Shown: positions 1-9,890 of the stretch, one piece after another
How positions within the stretch are numbered: position 1 is the stretch's first letter
Layout: each line of letters opens with the position of its first letter
NCBI GenBank assembly: GCA_004335835.1
Contig: RWJK01001597.1
Span: 27,371 to 47,569 of the forward strand
DNA: 20,199 nt
Direction of reading: 5' to 3'
From: Scenedesmus sp. ARA3
Taxonomy: Eukaryota; Chlorophyta; Chlorophyceae; Sphaeropleales; Scenedesmaceae
The notes under the pieces: model-generated
Seen by the model: only the letters and a program-made list of their open reading frames with translations
What the model was told of the DNA's origin: nothing
The model's database searches: none
Translations under genes and position numbers: made by a program

Positions 1-1
1 C

Positions 2-1841
2 GGCATCAGGCACGGCGACCCCAGCTACAGCCACGGCGTGCGCCAGGAGCTGCACACGCGCTTTGGGAGAGGCCAGCACCCCAACATCACCATACATGAG
101 GGCCGGTTTGAAAACTACAGCGCTGCGCTGCAAGGCTCAAAGTACTGCTTGGCTCCCTCCGGGCACGGCTGGGGCATTCGGCTTTCTCAGTACATGATCC
201 AAGGCTGCGTGCCTGTCATTATACAGGTGTGTGCGTTGTGGCTGTGCATTGTTTTTTGTTTGTGCATGATTCTGTGCTGCACTTTCAGGTCTGCCACATT
301 GCAAGGCTGACCGCATGAGCCTTGTCTGGCTCCTTTGTGGGTGGGACTGTGGCCCTACTTTGGTGATTGGTAATTGGTATTGGTAAAGTCAACAAAGGGT
401 GACATCTACCAGGCTAGAGAGGAGCTGCTGGCCTACCAAGGCATAGTATGCAGGCGCCTCTGTGAGGCTGATTCATCTTGATTATGTTACCTATCCAGCC
501 ATAGCAATAACGCCATCGGCCCCGCCGATGTGAGGCTGATTCTAGGGTGGTTGTTTGCATCTCAATGTATGCAGGATGACATCTACCAGGCCTGGGAGGA
601 TCTGCTGCCCTATGCAGACTTCTCTGTCAGGCTGCCCATGAGCCGCATCGCTGCGCTGCCAGAGCTGCTGGCATCCATTCCGGATGCTGATTACTTGCAG
701 CTGCGAGCAGGTGGGGCAAACTGACTACATGTTTCAGACTGTTTCTGCAGCAGTTAATCATGGTACCAACGTCTGCAGTGAATATTTTCAGGCAGGTAGT
801 AAAATGGCCGCCTTTTGTATTGTTTGGTTTTTCTGGGTGCTTTTGTGATCGCGAGGCTGCCCAAGAGCCGCATCGCTGCGCTGCCAGAGCTGCTGGCTTC
901 AATACCTGACCAGGACTACCTACAGTTGCGCGGTGAGGCTCCGTTTCCAAGATCTAAACTTCAGAGTGCTGGAACTGTGCTTACATCTTTGAAGGCGATC
1001 GCTGCAGCGATCTTTTCAGGCAGGTGATGCTGCCCGCCTTTTGTTCTTGGATTCTGGGTGTATATTTGTGTGGTCGTGAGGCTGCCTAAGAGCCGCATTG
1101 CGGCTCTGCCGGAGCTGCTGGCATCCATTCTGGATTCTGATCACTTGCAGCTGCGAGCAGGTGGGACTTCGTACATATGGTTCTGTGTACATGTGTGCGA
1201 CCGTGAGGCTGCGCACTGTTACAGCCGCATTGCTGCACTATGGAGCTGCTGGCCTCAATCCCCGACCAGGGTTATCTGCAGCTGCGAGCAGGGGCGGCTG
1301 CCTTGATGCGTATTCAAGACATATCAATGGTTTTGGGTTTCTCGTGAGCCTGGGAAGCACTGAACCGCCACATAAGCTGTGTCTGCTTGCCCTGCCTCCC
1401 GCACTCTGTGTGTGTGCAGATGTGGCCAAGTACTGGCGTGCATTCCTGTGGGACAGGGCAGCAGGCGGCATGGCGTACGACTTCATGATGGCAAGCCTGC
1501 AATGTTAACACTGCGTGTTATGCGTCTGACGCTGCCTGCCTGCAGCTGTGCGCAGGTGGAAACAGTTGATGCCTGCACACGTAGGCGTAGGCGACAGACA
1601 TAGAAAATTTACTGCAAATGCTGCTTCACCTCAGCTCACCTCGGCCTGCTGCTTGTGTGCAGGTGTGGCCAAGTACTGGCGTGCTTTTGTGTGGGACAGG
1701 GCAGCAGGCGGCATGGCATACGACTTCATGATGGCAAGCCTGCAGAATCGTATGCTGCGGCTGCAGGCGCGACAGTTTCACCCGCTGCAGCAGCAGCAGC
1801 AGCCTGCAGGGTATGGTGTAGCTGAGCAGCGAGGCTTGTAA
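2..1841 (+). CDS. Exostosin-family (GT47) glycosyltransferase, 3' part, spliced
   Basis: This is the C-terminal part of a GT47 exostosin-like glycosyltransferase, a type II Golgi enzyme family that adds sugars to polysaccharides or glycoproteins; the substrate cannot be told. Exon joins seen: 2-226, 575-710 and 1663-1841. The first exon reads GIRHGDPSYSHGVRQ, then LAPSGHGWGIRL and GCVPVIIQ, the nucleotide-sugar-binding core of the family. It ends in phase 0 at CAG/GTGTGT and joins DDIYQAWEDLLPY, the usual next motif. Exon 2 ends in phase 1 and joins GVAKYWRAFVWDR, then MAYDFMMASLQ and a Gln-rich tail ending at TAA 1839-1841. The 5' part, including the expected membrane anchor, is outside the window. 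An alternative last exon lies at 1420-1508, and partial copies of both later exons surround it. The family call is firm; which last exon is used is inferred. Confidence 0.85.
399..441 (+). repeat. Decayed copy of the 5' part of exostosin exon 2
   Basis: The stretch reads GACATCTACCAGGC followed by a degraded form of the real exon (575 onward), translating as DIYQAREELLAY against DIYQAWEDLLPY. It lies upstream of the intact exon inside the intron. A second short duplicate, TGTGAGGCTGATTC, occurs near 462 and 529, so the duplicated segment included flanking intron. It is not expected to be coding. Confidence 0.6.
629..1291 (+). repeat. 225-bp tandem repeat carrying the 3' half of exostosin exon 2
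   Basis: The 3' half of exon 2 (RLPMSRIAALPELLASI...) starts at 629 and recurs at 854, 1079 and 1206, so the steps are 225, 225 and 127 bp. The intron between copies is also repeated (TTTTCAGGCAGGT and CCGCCTTTTGT occur in both units), so this is a tandem duplication of exon plus intron. Copies at 854-932 and 1079-1160 keep an open frame and a phase-1 donor (GTGAGG, GTGGGA). The copy at 1206-1291 is scrambled and its donor has become GGGGCGG. None has an obvious full acceptor, so they are probably skipped. Confidence 0.85.
1420..1508 (+). CDS. Alternative terminal exon of the exostosin gene
   Basis: This is a near copy of the start of the last exon at 1663, preceded by a good acceptor (TGTGTGTGTGCAG). 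Spliced from exon 2 (phase 1) it reads DVAKYWRAFLWDRAAGG, then MAYDFMMASLQC and TAA. Use of this exon would give a protein that ends at the conserved domain and lacks the Gln-rich tail encoded by 1663-1841. The intact frame and acceptor make it usable, but from DNA alone it may simply be a 5' duplicate that is skipped. Confidence 0.5.
1836..1840 (+). terminator. TGTAA poly(A)-signal candidate overlapping the stop
   Basis: TGTAA is the usual poly(A) signal of chlorophyte nuclear genes. Here it overlaps the stop codon of the exostosin last exon, and I saw no other close downstream. It may be a chance match. Confidence 0.3.
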
Positions 1842-2516
1842 TGTGGCAGCTGATTACCTCAGGTAGCTGGCACATGCCGTTGTGCGGCAACGTGCGTGGT
1901 TTTGAGCTGACTGTGCAAGCAGTAGCAGATGCTGCTGCTGAAGGGACAGTAACAGCAACTCAGATGTGTGTTACATGGCATACGGTTTTATGATGGCTAG
2001 CCTGCAACACTTCTGCGGTTGAACCGCATGCTGCAGCTGCACGCGCGGCAGTCTCACCCGCTACAGCAGCAGCAGCAGCAGCAGCAGCAGCCTGCAGGGT
2101 TTGGTGTAGCTGAGCAGCGAGGCTTGTGATGTGGCAGCTGATTACTTTGCTGGCGCATCCTGCATCCGGCAATGTGCGCGGTGTCAAGCTTGCTGCTGAA
2201 GCAGTAGCAGATGCTGCTGCTGCAGGAGCATCAACTCAGCTGTGTGTGGCATGGCGTATGATGTCATGATGGCTAGTCCACACAACCGCATGCTGCGGCT
2301 GCAGGCACGGCAATTCCACCCGCTGCAGCAGCAGCAGCAGCAGCAGCAGCAGCCAACAGCGTGTGGTGTAGCTGAAACTGGCGGGCTATGATGCTGGAGT
2401 AGCACTGCTGCAGCAGCAGCAGCAGCCTACAGCTGACGCTGCTGGCAGATGCGGCAGTGGCCTTAGGTGACGAGGCTACCCATGCTGTGGCTGCAGGCGC
2501 GGCAGTTGTTCGCGCT

Positions 2517-2554
<38 letters not shown>

Positions 2555-2580
2555 TCACATCTTACGGCATCACTGAGCAG

Positions 2581-4320
2581 CTCGGGCTGCAATGCTGTCC
2601 TGCTGAATCTTTCCATGTGGCAGGCTGCTGACCCTCGCTGCCTAAAGTGCTGCTCTTGCTGCGCTGAAAAGGGCTGAGCACAGGAAACAGGGCGGCATGC
2701 ACTGCATCCGTAGTCACAGCAATGACATTTGATTGTTGTGCTGCACAGGAGTCTGTGTTTGTGTGTGTGGTTGCATGCCTTGCAACCGGGCCCTGTCATC
2801 TTTGAACATCATGATCATGATGGTTATGCAGTGACTTGGCTGACTGGAATGAGACCATGTGAGGCGGCTGACTGCTCGCCAGCTGCATGTTGCTGATGGC
2901 AAATTGGGCCGGCTGCTGTCCTTGCATGAGATTGTGTCAGTTTTTCAACGGTTGAATCACTTGAGGGTTTTGCCCTGTAGCTAGCGCGCAGCTTGTGGGT
3001 TTGCCATGGCTCATTAGTGTAGTATGTTGAAGGGTGTTGTTGGTGAGCGCATGTTGTCAACGTGCAGTCTGGTATAGCTGTAGTACATACTCCCAGATTG
3101 TGCAGAGGGCTGCCGGTGCCTGCGCATGTTATAATTTAGTAGATGCGGAGTTCATGCAGCAAGCCAGCTATCAAGTGCATTTGATTTTTTTGTCCCTGAT
3201 AGAAAGCGTGCAGGGTCACAGAAGCGCGCAGTGAAGTTGGTGTTCTGCTGTCACCTGCTGTGCACTGCTCTAGAACTATGAAGTGGTTCTGCAGCCCAGT
3301 TAGCCCGTATGCTTCAGCACATTACAGCAGTGTATCCACCATGCATGGAAGTGCAACCACATCATGTGGTGGGACGTAACAAACCCGTTGTGTTTTGCTG
3401 GGGCTGCATCTCAAAGCATTGCACATCATGTACATGCACATACAGTTTTGTTTTGGTTTGCAGTGCTGCTGGCAGAAGCAGTGGTACCTTTGCGCTACAT
3501 TGATTGTGGGCAGCTAACTTCTGAGAAGAGAATCAGTGCAGAGTGAACTTGTGTGCAGCAAACAACAGGCTTGCTGTTCGAAGTCAACGCCAATGGAATG
3601 ATGTACCAAGTACATGGCACGAATTGAATGTCGCACTGAAGTGTCGTGCAGACTCTGCAAGTTGTGCAATTCCACATGTGTCTGCTTCTAGCTACAAAAG
3701 TACAAACTGAAGTAGGTGTTTTGGCCATCAATGCACTCAAACGCAGCTGCAGCTGAGCTGTAGCTGAACCACAGATACAGCCCACAGCTGCTTGCTACAT
3801 CAGCTGTGGCTGCCATTGCATGTTTAGTGATTGCTGCGGTGCACTGTACTGGCATGCGGCAGGCTCGTGCGTGCAGGGTTGTGTCAGCTGATAAAATTAC
3901 ATACACATTACATTACATGCTCCACTCAACGAGGAGTGGGAACCCCAGTCAGGAGCCAACGAGAGGCTCATAGGGGGTCCATTACATTACATTAAATTAC
4001 ATTACCAGTTGTCGCCAGGATGTGTCCATCACTAGCTGGCATGATTGGTAACAATACTGATATGAGTGATTATCATGATCATTAGTAATGCTGTCGTATG
4101 CTCTATAGTACAACAAAGGGAGGCAAGTTAGACGTGTCTCGTGGTGAGGCACTGAGTGCCTCCAGGTTCTCGTCAAATAGGCCTTCCTAGATGACGTTTG
4201 TGATCAGCCGTTCTGAGATGGGTCCCCCTTGGTAACCACAAAAAAATGGAGGCAAGATCCTCAAGCTAATCAGCTATACAACATTGCCCTCGCTCGACCG
4301 CTTAACTCAATAGCCAAAAT
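2581..4320. other. Intergenic stretch without a recognisable gene
   Basis: Between the end of the exostosin repeat array and the decayed copies of the J-domain gene's last exon, only short open frames without family resemblance are present. I see no RNA gene. The only structured item is the ATTAC-flanked repeat at 3907-4005. The stretch is less rich in CTG/CAG runs than its neighbours. Confidence 0.6.
3907..4005 (-). mobile_element. Small ATTAC-flanked repeat, possible SINE or LINE 3' end
   Basis: A 62-base body (3919-3980) lies between ATTACATTACAT on the left (3907-3918) and a longer run of ATTAC units on the right (3981-4005). On the minus strand the flanks read as TGTAA/ATGTA repeats. 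The body can fold into two hairpins: CCACTC/GAGTGG with loop AACGAG (3922-3939) and GAGCC/GGCTC with loop AACGAGA (3953-3969). Short tandem tails and 3' hairpins are typical of non-LTR retroelement ends, so a SINE or truncated LINE is the best guess. There is no coding potential, and the orientation is inferred from the longer flank. Confidence 0.4.
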
Positions 4321-4324
4321 GCGC

Positions 4325-4799
4325 TGCACAACCCTGATGTTCAAGGTCAAGTCGACACCTTAAAAAGATTTAAGTAAGTGCAGGCCGCTGGGGCTCCCGC
4401 AGCCGGCGGCTGATTAAAGATCTGGCTGATCTCATCGCTGACCTTCAAGTTAAACACATGCTGCAGTTGGTTGCTCGATGCACAAGCCTTAAGGCTTGGC
4501 CGCCAAGCAGCCGGGCTGCGGCAACAACTGCTACAGTCCCATAGCTGCTGCTTCTGTTGTTGCACATACATCGTTACAAGACTAGTGAGTACTCATGCAC
4601 CACTCAGGCACAGCAATGTCACCGCCTGGTGGACGGCCGCTCTTCCTACAAGCCCCGCACAACCCTGATGCTCCAATAACCATTCAATGTCAGAGCTCCT
4701 TGTCAGCGTAGGCCGCTGGGGCTCCAGCTGTTGAGGATCTTGCTGATCTCCTCATTGCATCCCGCTACGGCTGCAGCTGTCAAGAACCCTGCTGACCCC
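4325..4799 (-). repeat. Decayed copies of the last exon of the J-domain gene
   Basis: Read on the minus strand, the end of the last exon (GAGGAGATCAGCAAGATCC ... GGCCTGCGCTGA) recurs beyond the stop. A good copy lies at 4703-4757 and keeps EEISKILNSWSPSGLR plus TGA. A poor one lies near 4769-4805 and a very poor one near 4381-4440 (DEISQIFNQ). GCACAACCCTGATG also occurs twice, near 4325 and 4655. All these copies carry the 3' end of the exon and lie downstream of it. Confidence 0.75.
4574..4578 (-). terminator. Poly(A)-signal candidate of the J-domain gene
   Basis: The plus-strand TTACA reads TGTAA on the minus strand, about 220 bases past the stop at 4800-4802. It is the first good match to the green-algal poly(A) signal that I found downstream. 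The 3' UTR would then include the decayed exon copies. Confidence 0.4.
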
Positions 4800-7082
4800 T
4801 CAGCGCAGGCCACTAGGGCTCCAGCTGTTGAGGATCTTGCTGATCTCCTCAGCCCGCACCCTGTCAGCCAGGGGCGCCGCAGCAGGCACCTTGTCCGGGT
4901 GGTAGCGCACCTGCAGCACAAGAAAGTGATTTCACAAAGAAGTAAAGAAGCAAGCATTCAGCAGAGGCGGGCGTTGACATGGCACGCTTTGTAGCACCCA
5001 CATGCTTGCTCAATCACTTGATGATCCAAACCCCCATTCTGTGAGCACTCGGTTGACCTGGCAACGGTTGTTGCTTCAAGCAATAGCAAGTGCGTGCAGA
5101 ATCAGGTGCGGAAAATACACAGAACACCAGACAACCATTGTCAACATCACCTGGCGCTGACTCTGAGCTCAGTAGCAGCCATCGGCGGCCCCGCATGCAC
5201 TACCCTGAAATGCAACCATAGACCACTGAAACCAAAGGAACCCTAAAACCTCATACGAAAGAACCCTTAACACAGGTACGCAAAATCCTGATACATCACC
5301 TTGGCCTTTTTGAGGCTCTCCTTGAGCTCAGCAGCAGCCATCGGCAGCCCCGCCTCCACCACCTTCAGCTTGCGCAGCAGCAGCTGCAGGTTCTGCGTCT
5401 TCAGCGCGTGCCCAAGCAGCTGCTCTAGCTGGCGCCGCACGCTAGCCATCAGCTGCTCGCGCCGCGCCGACTCCGCTGTAGCTGCTGCACGCGCCGACTG
5501 GTGTTCGGCCAAGCGCGCGCGCAGGCGAGCCTGCACGCATCGTAATAAAGCAGGGTGGCAGAGTTAGGGTATGGTGTGATTATCACATTTCATTTTAAGC
5601 AAAGTCTGGTGCTCGTCGATTACTGCCTGTCCAGACGCAAGACTGTGATACTAAAGACACCGCTAGTTGCAGCTTTGAATAAAATCACTTTGTGTGTGCA
5701 TGCAAACCTGGTGTGCTCCACCGCTCAGTACAACGAGCATTTCTACACTCAGGTAACCACAAAGCACACATGCCGCACGCTAAGCCAACACATGTTGTTG
5801 CACATATCATGCCCACCTCGAGCAAAACAGCCATGGCGCTCACCTCCATCCTGGCGTCAGCCTCGCGCTTGCGCTTCAGCTGCAGTTTGGCAGCAGCAGC
5901 CTCAGCACGCTGCTGCTCAATAACCGCGCGCCGCTTCTCCCACTCTGCAGCCTCAAGTCCTTGCCGGGCCTCATCCGCCGTGGACGTTGCCGCTGCTACA
6001 TCTCCACCACCAACAAAGCCGTCAACTGACTCAGGTCCCCCTAGTCCCACTGCTTCGTTGTTAGCTGCATGTCGCGCAACATGCAGCTCCTGCAGTTGTT
6101 GCGCATACAACACCTGCTCTAGCTCCGCCTCTTCGTCACTGCCCATTCCGTGGTCAGCGTCACCGCCACCCTCTTCATACGCTGCTGCTGCCGCTGCTGC
6201 CGCGGCCGCCTCCTCGGCGGCAGCTTCTGCAGCAGCCTCCGCTGCCGCCGCTTGCGCAGCTGCCGCGGCCTCTGCAGCTGCTGCAGCCGCCACCGCATCC
6301 GGGTCAAAGTCGTCAAAGTCGTCATCGTATGTGGAGGAGCTGTAAGTAGCACGCCGGGTCCTACTCCCGGCCCGCGACTGCGCCCCTGCAGCCGCCTTGC
6401 CCTTGCTTGCCTTTGCGCCTTTCGATGGCGCTGTGTGCATCGATTCCTTCCCCTTTGACCCCTTGCCGGGCCCCCCTGAGGGGAACAAGCTGCGCAAAAA
6501 GTCCGCCCCGGACTTCGCGCCTGCCCCGCCCCGCTTGCCTCCTCCCCCACCACCACTCCCGCTCGGCTTGCCGCTGCTAGCAGCAGCCGCCGCCGCCGCC
6601 AGCTTTTTGGCTTGCTTTTCTTTCTTTGCGCGCTCCTCACGCGTGCCGTACTTTGTGTGGAAGAAGTTGCAGAGCACGTCGCCGATGTCCACATGCGGCA
6701 TGCGGCGCTTGGCTGCAGGCTGGCTAGTGGCAGCAGCACCGCTAGCCTCTGCTGCTGCAGCACACCGCTTGGTCCCCACGCCTACACCCGCCTCTGTAGC
6801 GTCTGCTGTATCTTCCGGCTGCTGCTCATGCTGATGCTGCTGCTCAGCAGCTGCTGCGGCGTCGTCTCCCATGGCTGCTGCGTCTGCTGCAGCAGCAGCC
6901 GCAGCAGCAGCCGCAGCAGCAGGGTCCATGGCAAAGAACTCGGCAGCTGCAGCAGCCAACACAGAAGGCGGCGCGCGTGGCCGCCTCGCATGGGCTACAA
7001 CATTGGGTTGGAACTTGTGGTGCCTTGGAGGCTTCTCGTGCTGCTGCTCACTGTCATGCTCCCCATCCCACTGCTGCTGCTC

Positions 7083-7117
<35 letters not shown>

Positions 7118-7791
7118 CTTGCTGGCCTTCGCCGCATTGCATGTCGTCTGACTGCTGCCGCGGCTCCTGCTCTTCTTCCTCTTCTGGTTGCTGCTCGTGC
7201 TCGTGCCGCTCCAGCCTATCCCTGCGCTCTGGATGCAGCTGCTCTTCTTGATCTTCCGCCTCATCTAGGTGCTGCTGTTGTTGCTGCTGCTCAAGCTCCT
7301 GCTGCTCCAGCCTATCCCTGCGCTCGTGCATCTTGCGGTACACAGCCTCAGCCAGCAGCGCAGCAGCAGTGGCCTCTGGCGATGCTCGAGCAGACCCAGG
7401 GCTGCAGCTGCGGCTCCACCGCTGCTGCTGCTGCTGCTGTTGTTGAGGGCTGCAGCTGCGGAACCGCCGTTGCTGCTGCCGCTGCTGCCGCTTCACAGCA
7501 GGTGACGCCCTGGCTGCTGCCGCTGCTGCATCGCTTGCGTCACGTGCTAGGCCAGAGTTGGCGCTGGGTTGCGGCACACCAACAGGTGGTGAGCTGCTGC
7601 GCGGGCGGTCATAGCTTGCAGCTGGCCGCTGCTGTTGCTGCTGCATGTCAGCTGCGGTGGGCTGCTGCAGCTGACATGGATGATGTTGCTGTTGCTGTTG
7701 CTGTGGCTGCTGCTGCTGCTGTTCCCCAGCTCGTGGGGTTGGCAGCAGCTTCAAAGCAACGCCAGCTGCAGGATAAGGGTTGTGTAGCTTC

Positions 7792-7830
<39 letters not shown>

Positions 7831-8782
7831 AGAGTCACCCCTCCCAATGTTACTGTCCCCAAGCCAGGGAACTGCTGAGCAAGGCATTGCTTTGCGCCCG
7901 CTTTCAAAGAATCCAAGCTGGACGACTGTTGCTGCTGCTGCTGCCCTATTTGCTGGGCAGCCACAGCAGCAGCAGCAGCAACGGCGGCTGGCTGCACCGC
8001 CCTGGCGACGCGCGCAGCGCCGGCAGCAACGTTCGGCTGGAACTTGTGCTGCCGCTGCGGCTTGTGCAAGCCCCGCTGCTGCTGCAGCTCCTCCACTTGC
8101 CGTGCAAATTGCAGCGGTTGGGACTGTTGTTGGTCTTGCAGCTTACCATCGTCCTGCGGTTGCTGCTGCTGCTGCTGGTGGTGGCTGTGCTCGTGATGTG
8201 TAGCTGCTGCTGCCGCTGCTTCTTGGGTGAATCCTGCAGCCGTTTTGTCTGCAGCATGGCTGCATGCTGCAGCACTGCCATGCTGTGCAGCTGCTGCTGC
8301 TGTTCCAGCATTTTGCACAGAACTGCTGAGCACTGCAACTTTTGCCGCAGCTGGAGTAGCTGCTGCGTCTGGCACTGCTGTGGCCTCAGCAGCAGCGGTT
8401 CTCGCTGCAAACACGTCTGCTGCTGTTGCAGATGCGGGCGCGTTTGACTCGCCACACGCTGCCGCTGTTGCATCAGCAGACAGGCTGGCAGCTGGCACAC
8501 CTGCTGCTGCATCTGCATCAGCCGCTGCAGCTGCATCAGATCCTGCCCTGCTCACAATCGCCACCACTGCAGCAGCTGCTGCTGATGCTGAGGCTGGTAC
8601 CTCTGGTGCTGCTGCTGCTGCTGCTACTGCTGCGGCACCCTGGACTGCAAACCAGCTGGGAGTGCCTGCAGCCAAAGGAGTACTGCTAGCAGCAGCAGCA
8701 GCATCAGCAGCAGAAGCGGCGCTTGTGCCAGGGCCAGCCTTTGTGCGCAGCTTCTGCAGCAGGCTCTGCTTGGTACGGTGGC

Positions 8783-8817
<35 letters not shown>

Positions 8818-8986
8818 GCTGGCTTGCGAGTGCCATCAGGCAGTCCAGCTTCCTGCTGCCGCTGGCCAGGCTTGGCCTCCAGCTGCTGCTGCTGTTGCTC
8901 CTGCTGTTGCAGGTGTAAGCCCTGCTGCTGCATGAACAGCCTGATGGTCAGCGGCACATCAAGCAGCAGGTCAGCCTCGCTTTCAC

Positions 8987-9018
<32 letters not shown>

Positions 9019-9216
9019 TGTCTTGCAGCTGCACCTGCTATGCCCGCTTTTTCATTGCCACGTTCAGCTGCAACAGCAGCTCCAGAACTAGCAGGAGCCC
9101 CTGCAGCAGCATCAGGGGGTGACGCTGTGCCTGACTGCCTTTTCAGCCACTGCAGCAGGGGCACATCTGCCAGAGGGTCATCTGCCTCTTCTGACACTGC
9201 TGCTGCTGCTGCTGCC

Positions 9217-9249
<33 letters not shown>

Positions 9250-9859
9250 AGTGTTATAACGCCTGGTGGTGCTGTAGAGGCTGCCATGTGGGGGTTGCTG
9301 CTGCTGCGGCGGCGTCGTTGGCTGCCTAACCGGGCCAGCAGAGGCACATTCAGCAGTGGATCGTCCTCCTCATCTGATGACACAGCAGCAGCAGCAGTTG
9401 CGGCTGCTTTCGCTGCGCCAGTTCCACTGCTGCTGTTAGTCACTGGAGCCCGTGCTGCTCCAAATGCTTCTGGGCCTGCTGCGGGCGCAGCTGGCATCTC
9501 CTTGCTGCTGCTGGTGGTAGACACACGTATGTGGTGTGCCAGTGGAGAGTTGGCTAGCATGCTGCTGCCAGCTGGTGCATCTCCTGCTGCAGGCGCCGCC
9601 TCCTCAGCTGCTGCTGCTGCTGCTGCTGCTGCTGGAACCTTAGCTTGTGCTGTTTGTTCTGCGGCCGTTCCAGGCACTCTGCTAGGCGCTGCTGCAGCAG
9701 CTGCTGCTGCAGCGCTGCTGTGCAGTGCAGCCAGCTGCACTGGATGGTCGGTACTGCTGCTGCTGCTGTTGTTGTTGCTCTGCAGACCCAATACTGCTGC
9801 CATTGCTGCAGTGAGGATGTGAGCTAGAGGCTCCAGTGAGCTGTCACGTTCTGGCACTG

Positions 9860-9890
<31 letters not shown>

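Larger units (their letters stand above)
1420..2580 (+). repeat. Tandem array of exostosin last-exon copies
   Basis: The last exon occurs at 1420 (5' part only), 1663 (intact), and then as decaying 3' parts. The landmark ATGGCATACG occurs at 1713, 1975 and 2251 (steps 262 and 276 bp). The landmark ATGCTGCGGCTGCAGGC followed by a CAG run occurs near 1751, 2289 and 2482. The downstream copies contain in-frame stops and expanded CAG runs of differing length. They lie beyond the stop codon, so they form 3' UTR or intergenic DNA. Confidence 0.8.

Noticed and set aside
6977..8203. A 408-codon plus-strand open frame
   Set aside because: It is the same kind of antisense shadow of the repeat-rich minus-strand exon, without motifs or splice partners.
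8227..9822. A 531-codon open frame on the plus strand
   Set aside because: It lies opposite the long minus-strand exon and consists of Ala, Cys, Ser and Leu runs made by CTG/GCT repeats. The minus frame is longer, joins other exons in frame and ends in a J domain.
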